DNA from: a virus
Reading direction: 5' to 3' (one strand)
Virus record (IMG/VR): IMGVR_UViG_3300032360_000056
Location: 1 to 21,606 of that record
Length of the DNA: 21,606 bases
The notes below the pieces were generated by a model. It was not told where the DNA came from, did no database searches, and saw only the letters and a list, made by a program, of their open reading frames with translations. Of this stretch, positions 14,756 to 21,606 are shown one piece after another. Position 1 is the stretch's first letter. Each line of letters starts with the position of its first letter. A program made the translations under genes and the position numbers.

Positions 14756-16474
14756 TTAAGCTTTATGCTTTGCACCGTATACTGCCCAAGTCCATTTGAC
14801 ATTAGTTGCCTTTAGGTCGGGAGTACCGCTTGCTGTTTGAAAAGTCAGGACAAAACTCCCTGTTGCCTTAGAACTTGCTTCGCCCCACATGACTTGACTA
14901 TTACCGCCATCAAATCCACTGGCCATCACTGTATAAGTACTCCCATCGCCCGTAGCAGCCAAATCATTTGCAAAAGCCACAGTAACTATATTTGTGCTCC
15001 CACCCATCGTCAGACTCGCAACATTATATTGGCCAGATCCGTCGATAGCGTTAGTAGGACCTGCACCCCCATTACCTACCGCAGTACCGAATGCAGCCGG
15101 AGTGTTGCTGGCATTGACACCGCCTTTGGCATTTCCTGATGTAGCCCCATTTATATAAACAGTGTTGGTTTCTAAAGTACTATAAAAAACAGTATTATCA
15201 GGGCTCGTGACGGCCGTACCTCCGAGTGTTGTAATACCAAAATATTCTACAGAAGTATCTTCAAAAGAGCCAGCAAGCCAATTAAATTGATTAGCAGCAG
15301 CATAGCCAATCGCCGCAGTATCATCATTAGCAGCGTTAGCCACCAATGCCAGCCGTACGCCAGTACTACTGCTCGAAGCTATATAAGCGGCGGTTGTCTT
15401 CGCGGTTCGTGAGTCGCTGCTCTTATCATGCAAATTACCAATAGCCAAAGGATAAAGAAAATCCGGAGTAGTAGAGTCTTGCCAACTAGACCCTATATTT
15501 ATATATCCAGTACCTTTGCTAATAACAATGCCTTTGGCTTGATTTGGAGTATTGTTAGTACCCTTAATTTGCAAGTATGTACCGGCTGCCGCCTCATTAA
15601 TAAAGAAACAATCTGATAACTGAAAACTTGAATTGCCACTCGTAGCGTTAATCTTAACCATTGTGCCCGTACCTTCTACATGAAGATTAGTATCCGGACT
15701 CTCAATTCCTATTCCTACTCGTCGAGTAGCTCCATTTGCCAGTACCACCAAAGGGGACTTATAAGTACCTCCGTTATCATAATAAAAATAAGTCTTTCGG
15801 CTAGAGCTTGAGACATTTCTCATTATGTGCAGAGCACTAGAAGATTGTATTCCGGGACCATTAGTACCATCAGAATAAAGATAGACACTATAAGGACCTA
15901 TGACAGGGCCTGAACTATGCGTACCCCCCATAAGACGAAAACTAGGTGTGCTCCCATCGGTCGCATCACCCACGGTCAATAGAGAGGATGGAGTAGTATT
16001 GGATATCCCTGTTTTACCGTCAGTTAAAATAGTTAAACGATGCCCGGGAGCTGTCTTATCGTATATTGTAAAAGCATTGTTGAGCGAACCATGAGTACCA
16101 TAAATCTGAAACCGTTGAACATCGTTCCGAAACTCCATATAAGGATAACTATCAGTAGCAGTAGCGTATAGCCTTAAGAGGGACTGTGATGCTTCGGTAG
16201 GGGAAACGGTTGTCTTAATATCCAATTTAGAAGCAGGACTTGTATTGCCTATACCTACATTACCACCGTCCTCAAGTGTAATACCTATATCTCCATCACC
16301 ATCACCTAAAGATAAATCTCCTCCTGCAGCACCCCCCATAAATACGGGGGCCTTATGAAGAGTACTGGTTTTAATCTTCATGATCTGATTGCTGTTGCTT
16401 GCGTCTGCTATAAAAAGCAAATCATCCACCGCAGGTGCGGCGCTCATCTCAGTATAACTGCCAATTTGTCCCAT
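14756..16474 (-). CDS. Tail-fibre-like protein with VGIG repeats
   Basis: This 572-residue protein begins like many fibre proteins (DDLLFIADASNSNQIMKIKT at 17-36) and then repeats a beta-helix signature: GNVGIGNTSPASKLDIK at 71-87, GKTGISNTTPSSLLTV at 153-168 and RRVGIGIESPDTNLHVEG at 251-268. The middle is Ser/Thr/Gly-rich with no large hydrophobic segment. The last ~80 residues (NIVTVAFANDLAATGDGSTY, then WTWAVYGA) look like a compact C-terminal beta head. There is no visible S74-type autoproteolytic chaperone at the end. It probably forms trimeric fibres that bind cell-surface glycans (inference). The start is 1 base after the previous stop and is preceded by AAGGAA at 16482-16487, 7 bases from the ATG. 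Its position between the two tube-like genes suggests attachment at the tail tip. Confidence 0.85.
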   Translation of the reverse strand: MGQIGSYTEMSAAPAVDDLLFIADASNSNQIMKIKTSTLHKAPVFMGGAAGGDLSLGDGDGDIGITLEDGGNVGIGNTSPASKLDIKTTVSPTEASQSLLRLYATATDSYPYMEFRNDVQRFQIYGTHGSLNNAFTIYDKTAPGHRLTILTDGKTGISNTTPSSLLTVGDATDGSTPSFRLMGGTHSSGPVIGPYSVYLYSDGTNGPGIQSSSALHIMRNVSSSSRKTYFYYDNGGTYKSPLVVLANGATRRVGIGIESPDTNLHVEGTGTMVKINATSGNSSFQLSDCFFINEAAAGTYLQIKGTNNTPNQAKGIVISKGTGYINIGSSWQDSTTPDFLYPLAIGNLHDKSSDSRTAKTTAAYIASSSSTGVRLALVANAANDDTAAIGYAAANQFNWLAGSFEDTSVEYFGITTLGGTAVTSPDNTVFYSTLETNTVYINGATSGNAKGGVNASNTPAAFGTAVGNGGAGPTNAIDGSGQYNVASLTMGGSTNIVTVAFANDLAATGDGSTYTVMASGFDGGNSQVMWGEASSKATGSFVLTFQTASGTPDLKATNVKWTWAVYGAKHKA

Positions 16475-16475
16475 A

Positions 16476-17444
16476 TTAAAGTTCCTTATTTAAAAAATCT
16501 ACGAATTCTAAATTTACACTCAACACACCATCAATGGATGTGCTGATATTTTCTGATGTTAGTTGCCCGGTTACGCTTCTAAAATTATATAACGTGCGCC
16601 TCCCGTTATCGAGCAGGTCTGCTGGCACACTGTCTTGTAATGCGTCTCTTGTATTATCTGTAAGACTCTCTATGCCATCCGAACTTTTATTAATTTTTAG
16701 TTGTATTGTTTCATAATGACCGCTTCGTATCGTATCCATAATATTGGCCGTTTCGAAATCGTCAACTTCTACTGTAAAATTTGTTCTTACCTCTATAGGG
16801 TAATTTGTCAGCACCTCAGCAGGCGTAAAGCCAGCGCCTCCCGTTAAGTCAGACGCAGTCTTCTGAGAAAGGTCATAAATAGGATCTCTTTGAATTGTGT
16901 AGCTTTGTGCAGCCTGCACAACCCTGTTTGTTCCAGACTGATTTAAACCGCATTCGATAGACCCCTGATTAGCAAATGCAAAATATTCTTTTTGAAAATT
17001 AACAGCAGCATAAGGGGCTTGTCCAGAACAATCCAAATCTCCTCCCCTAATACCGCTTCCAAACCGCCCAAAACTAACAAAAGAACAATCCACAGTAGGT
17101 ACATCCCCGATAGCACAATTCACACTATAATCTGTCAAATAACCCGTATTAAAGCCCAGCACCTTCTCCCCGCCTCCATCTAATTCAGTATCATATATTA
17201 AAGTACCTGAAAGGGGGGACTCTCCGGTAAATCTTAAAATAGGGTCATCATACAAAATATCTCTAGCAAAAGACAGGCTCCCTTGTAGAGGTCCAGCATA
17301 AATATTTCGCACAAATCCAGCCCCTAAAGTGTCTATCCTTTCTTCAGGTACAGTATAGCCTGCATTGATATCACGAATACCAGATAAACCCGTACCGTTT
17401 ACGAAAAATTGTTGTTCATAGCTTGGTACTGCGTTTTTTGCCAT
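16476..17444 (-). CDS. Tail-tube-like protein 1
   Basis: This 322-residue all-beta protein directly follows the tape measure gene, overlapping it as TAATG. It shares the plan of the 270-residue protein at 13941-14753: APL/GPL-x-G-x-L-x-F at about 51-59, FTGESPLSGTL at 72-82, TGYLTDYSVNCAIGDVPTVD at 100-119, a SYTIQRDPIYDLS strand at 181-193 and a tube-like final block VTGQLTSENISTSIDGVLSV at 291-310. It has extra loops, including a cysteine-containing one (Cys110, Cys120, Cys139, Cys165). I infer a tube or distal-tail-type fold that sits at the end of the tail tube; lambda has no gene at this place, but distal tail proteins follow the tape measure in many siphoviruses. It has the best Shine-Dalgarno in the window (AGGAGAAGG), so it is probably made in quantity. 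Confidence 0.82.
   Translation of the reverse strand: MAKNAVPSYEQQFFVNGTGLSGIRDINAGYTVPEERIDTLGAGFVRNIYAGPLQGSLSFARDILYDDPILRFTGESPLSGTLIYDTELDGGGEKVLGFNTGYLTDYSVNCAIGDVPTVDCSFVSFGRFGSGIRGGDLDCSGQAPYAAVNFQKEYFAFANQGSIECGLNQSGTNRVVQAAQSYTIQRDPIYDLSQKTASDLTGGAGFTPAEVLTNYPIEVRTNFTVEVDDFETANIMDTIRSGHYETIQLKINKSSDGIESLTDNTRDALQDSVPADLLDNGRRTLYNFRSVTGQLTSENISTSIDGVLSVNLEFVDFLNKEL
16482..16487 (-). promoter_or_regulatory. Shine-Dalgarno of the fibre-like gene
   Basis: The minus strand reads AAGGAA, 7 bases before the ATG at 16474, within the end of the preceding gene. Confidence 0.6.
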
Positions 17445-20400
17445 TACCTTCTCCTAGCTCCGGGGCTCAAACTTCCACCGGTTCGCTGCTCCTCAACAAT
17501 AACCCGTTTGACTGCATCTGATATTCTTTTTGCGAATTCTTTATTGCTGCTCCCATTGTCGGAATTTATATCTTGTCCACCTTGTTGAGGTGTGCTGTTT
17601 TCCTCTGTTGCATTATTTGCGCCAGTGGAGATATTAATACTAATATTGTTTGTATTAGAGGATGGTGCCGAGAGGCCTCGCACAGACCCTCCCGCTTGGT
17701 AGCCGCTTCCTAGGCCATAACGCCTCATTGCGCCTCCCCTTTGCTGCTTAGGCCACTCGCCCGTATCCGCGCGCAGTGTGGACGGGATAGGTGGCCCTGC
17801 GGCTGATCCCGGACCCCCGGGGCCATAGATATGTTCGCTCGCCCGGCGCGCCTTCCAGTTACCATACTTTTCTTTTCCTACATCCATTCCTTTAAACACA
17901 GCTGCGCTGGCCATCATGGTAGCAAAGCTTGTCCAAAGCGCTCTTTTTTCTGCTTTTTTAGCTTTGCGCTTTTCCTCTTTGGCTCTCATGCTTTCCAATA
18001 ACTCGTCCAACTCTGGACTACCAGTGGCATAATAAAGGCCACTCATTCTACTACTCAAGGGATCTTCATTTAAAGCCATGCGGCCCCCAAAGCGAGGGGC
18101 TGCCCCAAAATTAATTTTATCTAAAGCGGCCGGTCCTCCCATGGCTGCTACTGCGTTTCTATTCAACACATATTCGTGAGGTTCGGCCATGATAGGAATC
18201 TTGTCTCCGCTCCCTGAACCGGGAACAGATAAACCTCCTTGAGCATGAATAAAGCCTCCTTTTTGTTTTTTTCCACCCGGCATGGTTCCCACAATATTAG
18301 TAGCAATCTTCTGTAAAAATGCGCCACGAATCATCTTCAAAACATCAACCGCCATAGCTCTCATAGCATCACCAATACTCTGTGCTCCATCTAACCCGGC
18401 CTCCATTGCATTAACTAACCCATTTCTGAGTTGAACTGGCAGCTGTTCGCCCAACAAATTAAATATTGTTTCTCCCTCTTCGCGTACTTTACCCATTCCT
18501 GTGGCCCAACCTGCGCTAAACTTTGTATCCAAAATCGCCTGTTGTTTTCTCAGGAGGTCTGTGGTTTTTGCTATTAGTTCTTGCCTTCTCTCTTCTTCTT
18601 TATTTATATCCTTAGTCGAATCTAATTGTATTAACAAACCTTTGGCAGCTCGCCTAATAGAATCGTTGTCGCTCTCTGATAAAGCTACTAGTGCCTTTCG
18701 TGCGTCCTCAACTTCCTTAAGTACAATCGTTGGACTTTCAGCTTTGCCGCCCTTTTGGCCGCCACCCGTTCCCATAGGAAGCCCCATGAACGAGGTAAGC
18801 CCCCTTCCTGTTCCGGGTATTACCTTGGTTGTTGCTCCACCAGTGGTGGTAGTAGTCATCGGATCCAACGGCATGTCAACGTCTTTCGCCCACTCATATG
18901 CTTTTTTACCTAGCGAGTTTAGCCCTGACTTGATTTTCTCCTTAAAGGCCTGCATTTTAGCGGCGTTTTCTCTCATTTTCTCGGGATCTTTGCCTTGGGA
19001 CCTTAATCCTTCGTCTATTAATGCTTGAGTATTAGTTTTTAATGCTTCGACCAGCTTTTGCTGCTGGGTGATCATTTGCTCGGTTATACTCGTTTCTATT
19101 TTTATTGCGCTTATTAATTCAATTTTTCTCTCTACATCCTTTTTCGTCTCATTCAATAAATCTTCTCGCATCTTTAAATCTAGAGCATCGGATTTAGCTT
19201 TTTCCTCGATCTGTTGACGCGCAACACCTTGATTAATGGCCCTAATGGCCCCCTCTAGCTGTGACTGCCTGTCGATTTTCTCTACGCCCGTCATTCCTTG
19301 AAAGGTACGTGAGTTAGCAAGTTGAAACTGCAAGCCAGCAGTAGCCACATCAGCGCCTGTACGCAACTGAGCCATCCGAAGATCAGAGCCGCTTTGAATT
19401 TTTTTCTGCTGAAGGAGGGCATCTCTCTCTCTTTCAAGGTTACGTGCTTTTATTTCTTCAATCTTAAATTTGATTCTATTCAGGCGCTCTTCTTTATCTA
19501 CAACAGCCGACGCCTTATCCCATGTTATTCTTAATTCGCTAGCAACCTTTTGAATTTGCGCATATTCCACCTTACCGCCGACCCTTTGGCCTGCTTTGCC
19601 CTCTAGCATATCAAGTCCCGCGTTGATATCTCCAGACATAAAAGTATTTAAAACTTCGGCAAGCTCAGCAAAACCTTCCGCCCCTTTACCAACGCGCGTC
19701 TCCATGGCCCCTCTGATTTTACTCAAATTAGTTTGATTAAACTTAGCAGCCGTTGTGCTCCTTTTTTGCTCAATAACGGTTTCTCCCGCACTACGACGCA
19801 TACCAGCCGCTTCAGTGGGAGACAGGGCTCCCGACAACAAAGAAAGGCGCCCTTGTAAAATAGCAGCTCTCTCTGCGATATTGATATCAATTTCCGTAGT
19901 AAGCGAAGAAATATCTTCAATCATCTTCAAGTAGGGGTTCATAAATCCGCTCATAGTTTGAAGAAATTCTGTTTGGATTTTTTTAGCATTATCAATGATG
20001 CTGCGGCCCCCGCCTTTCTTACCGGCAGCTAGAGATTTCTGCATATCTTCAAATCCCTTTAAGAATTCAAACGCGGTCATCGAATACATTCCATCCAAAG
20101 CGGTTATAAACTTTTTAAACTCCGCTAACTGTGTAGAGGTCATTTCTTTCACCCCTTTGGACCCCAACTCTTGAAATGTTTCTAGCAATGTAGTTTCGAA
20201 CGATTCGCCAGCTAACTGACGCCCCAACTTTTTCCTTAACGCGTCGATTTGCTCCGCGGTCATTCCGCCCACTAACATTTCTGTAAATTCTGGATTGGCT
20301 CGCGTAAACTTATCAGCGTCAAACAGGGTTTTTTCTATTTCCTGATGTAGCCCGGCAGTTGTCTTAGGATCATATCCGTGTTCCTTTATAAAATCTTCTC

Positions 20401-21606
20401 GATTCAGAGCCCTTATAGAATGTTCCGGCGCGTATTGCATTTCTTTAGTCCCAAATTTTTGCTCTTTCCCAAACTGCGTTATACCGAGTGTACCCACTTT
20501 GATTTTTCTTTCCTCCAGCAACACGTCAGTATAAGAAGTTAATGCTGATGTCATTGAACCCACATTAACTCCTGCCTCTAGAAATTTTTTCTCAAGGTCT
20601 GTTCCAGCAAGTTGTTTCATGGCTTGCTCAGCTTGCTTGGTGGCACTAGCCAAATCTTTTTCGTTGGAAGCCGTGCCTATATCTTTCATTGCCTGAATAT
20701 AAGCTTCTCCCGCGGATCCGGTTTTTTGCATCGTCGAGTCAAACTCGCTTAATTCCTTAGATAAACCATCTAAAGACTGAGCGCTCATAAGCGCCGCAGT
20801 ACCTAACCCGCCTATACCTCCGACCGCCGCACCAATTGCTGTCCCTATTCCCGGGGCAATCATTGAGCCTATACCTGCACCAGTCCCTAAGCCAGTCAAA
20901 GCTCCGCCAGTTATGCTTCCTGCTCGCCCTCCTATTGCTTGCTCCGCCATGCCTCCGATCATAGGAGCGCCCATCATAAGAGCCATACCCCCGAAGCCGC
21001 CGCCCGGTCCTTTGGCTAAATGCTTCTTGTAGTCAGCAACACCTGCTTTGGTGCGAGGGAATCCAAGATCCGCCATAGCCTTGGTGCTGACGCCTTTAAA
21101 AGGGGAGGTAGCAAAGTTTGGCACATCCTTCAATCCTCTTGGTTCATCTATTTTATTAGTAACAGCTAGCCCTGCTGGGTTCCGTGGGCTTTGAAATCGT
21201 GGAGAGGTATTAATACGAATAGCCGCCGAAGGGACTCCTGCCGCTTTTTCTCTACCAATAGCCGCTCCAAGCCCCCCTCCTGCAAAATTAGGAATATAAC
21301 CACTAGCAAACCCGGGCAATCCGCCTTTAGCGGTTTCCCCCATTGGAGTCTTCAGGCTTATACCGTGTAAAGCGCGCTTACCACTTCTTATGTTGCCCAT
21401 TATCTGCGTCACTGACCTAACTGCGGGAAGACCGAATTTCGCTACTGCCCCCGGTATCGCCGCCCCCGCAGGAAATCCCTGTGCTGCCCCCGTCACAAAG
21501 TGTCGGCTCAACCAATTCAGCGCTTGCGCAATTTTACTTTGACCCGCTTTGGCTAATATGGTGTAACGCGCTTGCTGCAATTTATCGATCATGCTTTTGC
21601 CAACCT
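17444..21606 (-). CDS. Tape measure protein, 5' end at or beyond the window edge
   Basis: A long protein setting tail length and filling the tube lumen. Residues are counted from the first Met in the window (21592). The frame stays open to 21606 (V-G-K-S before the Met), so the start may lie outside; I extend the feature to the edge. Order seen: FASGYIPNFA and VPNFATSP motifs at 95-165, with a GREKAAGVPSAAIRI segment between them; a Gly/Ala hydrophobic stretch at about 197-271; a long charged helical region at about 310-900, with strong coiled-coil character at 690-880; a Gly/Thr linker at 910-950; more helix at 950-1100; and the common C-terminal motif GSGSGDKIPIMAEPHEYVLN at 1125-1144. The charged end is EFAKRISDAVKRVIVEEQRT, GGSLSP, followed by a basic tail. 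It is followed by the tube-like gene with a 1-base overlap. Confidence 0.92.
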   Translation of the reverse strand, partial: VGKSMIDKLQQARYTILAKAGQSKIAQALNWLSRHFVTGAAQGFPAGAAIPGAVAKFGLPAVRSVTQIMGNIRSGKRALHGISLKTPMGETAKGGLPGFASGYIPNFAGGGLGAAIGREKAAGVPSAAIRINTSPRFQSPRNPAGLAVTNKIDEPRGLKDVPNFATSPFKGVSTKAMADLGFPRTKAGVADYKKHLAKGPGGGFGGMALMMGAPMIGGMAEQAIGGRAGSITGGALTGLGTGAGIGSMIAPGIGTAIGAAVGGIGGLGTAALMSAQSLDGLSKELSEFDSTMQKTGSAGEAYIQAMKDIGTASNEKDLASATKQAEQAMKQLAGTDLEKKFLEAGVNVGSMTSALTSYTDVLLEERKIKVGTLGITQFGKEQKFGTKEMQYAPEHSIRALNREDFIKEHGYDPKTTAGLHQEIEKTLFDADKFTRANPEFTEMLVGGMTAEQIDALRKKLGRQLAGESFETTLLETFQELGSKGVKEMTSTQLAEFKKFITALDGMYSMTAFEFLKGFEDMQKSLAAGKKGGGRSIIDNAKKIQTEFLQTMSGFMNPYLKMIEDISSLTTEIDINIAERAAILQGRLSLLSGALSPTEAAGMRRSAGETVIEQKRSTTAAKFNQTNLSKIRGAMETRVGKGAEGFAELAEVLNTFMSGDINAGLDMLEGKAGQRVGGKVEYAQIQKVASELRITWDKASAVVDKEERLNRIKFKIEEIKARNLERERDALLQQKKIQSGSDLRMAQLRTGADVATAGLQFQLANSRTFQGMTGVEKIDRQSQLEGAIRAINQGVARQQIEEKAKSDALDLKMREDLLNETKKDVERKIELISAIKIETSITEQMITQQQKLVEALKTNTQALIDEGLRSQGKDPEKMRENAAKMQAFKEKIKSGLNSLGKKAYEWAKDVDMPLDPMTTTTTGGATTKVIPGTGRGLTSFMGLPMGTGGGQKGGKAESPTIVLKEVEDARKALVALSESDNDSIRRAAKGLLIQLDSTKDINKEEERRQELIAKTTDLLRKQQAILDTKFSAGWATGMGKVREEGETIFNLLGEQLPVQLRNGLVNAMEAGLDGAQSIGDAMRAMAVDVLKMIRGAFLQKIATNIVGTMPGGKKQKGGFIHAQGGLSVPGSGSGDKIPIMAEPHEYVLNRNAVAAMGGPAALDKINFGAAPRFGGRMALNEDPLSSRMSGLYYATGSPELDELLESMRAKEEKRKAKKAEKRALWTSFATMMASAAVFKGMDVGKEKYGNWKARRASEHIYGPGGPGSAAGPPIPSTLRADTGEWPKQQRGGAMRRYGLGSGYQAGGSVRGLSAPSSNTNNISINISTGANNATEENSTPQQGGQDINSDNGSSNKEFAKRISDAVKRVIVEEQRTGGSLSPGARRR
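17447..17455 (-). promoter_or_regulatory. Strong Shine-Dalgarno for tail-tube-like protein 1
   Basis: The minus strand reads AGGAGAAGG, then TA, then ATG at 17444. It lies inside the last codons of the tape measure gene and is the clearest ribosome-binding site in the window; it fits a product needed in more copies than the tape measure. Confidence 0.8.
18143..18247 (-). other. Tape-measure C-terminal SGSGDKIP...EYVLNR motif
   Basis: Residues 1116-1150 of the tape measure protein: a Gly-rich lead, then VPGSGSGDKIPIMAEPHEYV and LNRNAV. This pattern recurs near the end of many tape measure proteins and helps fix the family call. Confidence 0.7.
21098..21316 (-). repeat. PNFA-type motif pair in the tape measure protein
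   Basis: Residues 93-165 contain GFASGYIPNFAGG and DVPNFATSP, separated by about 50 residues that include NPAGLAVTNKIDEPRGL. Similar short PNFA motifs occur repeatedly in some environmental phage structural proteins (from memory). More copies may lie upstream, outside the window. Confidence 0.6.

Noticed and set aside
18501-19028. 175-codon plus-strand frame
   Set aside because: It is antisense to the helical part of the tape measure gene. The hydrophobic Ser/Leu-rich product is what the reverse complement of Glu/Lys/Ala-rich coiled coil gives.

Overview
The window is one contiguous, single-strand tail-tip locus of a long-tailed (siphovirus-like) dsDNA phage or prophage. Every supported gene is on the minus strand, so transcription runs from 21606 down to 1. 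The gene order follows the lambda paradigm: tape measure (H), then M-, L-, K-, I- and J-type proteins, with several unusual additions. A lambda-type J/L/I set normally belongs to phages of Gram-negative hosts, so a Gram-negative host is likely (inference). The composition (about 34% G+C counted over 6841-7200, about 49% over 10201-10440), the very large modular adhesin-like proteins and the PNFA-type motifs of the tape measure suggest an environmental, perhaps aquatic, phage. Nothing in the window fixes the host.

Layout in transcription order. 21606-17444 is a tape measure protein, open at the window edge. 17444-16476 and 14753-13941 are two related tail-tube-like beta proteins. Between them, at 16474-14756, sits a fibre-like protein with VGIG repeats. 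13944-8767 encodes a 1725-residue protein whose N-terminus carries two copies of a lambda gpM-like unit and whose remainder is glycine-rich and lectin-like. 8764-7193 is a gpL-type iron-sulphur tail-tip protein with a large beta-repeat insertion. 7260-6856 is a JAB/JAMM metalloprotease-like protein (gpK N-terminal half only). 6839-6177 and 6180-5524 are two tandem gpI-type proteins, each with an N-terminal ubiquitin-like domain. 5522-1671 is the gpJ central tip/host-specificity protein with an acidic, proline-rich N-terminal extension. 1668-1 is the start of another structural protein that leaves the window.

Coding density is essentially complete. Junctions are TAATG or ATGA overlaps or gaps of 1-16 bases, so the whole block is best read as one polycistronic late operon with translational coupling. 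I see no promoter, terminator, tRNA, CRISPR array, insertion sequence or integrase, and no stretch over 300 bases without a gene.

How the genes work together (family knowledge plus inference): the tape measure sets tail length. The tube-like, M-, L- and I-type proteins build the tip complex that caps it. The JAB protein may process or interact with the ubiquitin-like I proteins during assembly. J forms the central tip, and the fibre-like protein, the M-fusion protein and the gene after J probably provide receptor or glycan binding. The most unusual features are the JAB plus double ubiquitin-like cassette, the gpM unit duplicated and fused to a giant adhesin, and one beta-module shared between the inserted parts of gpL and the M-fusion.
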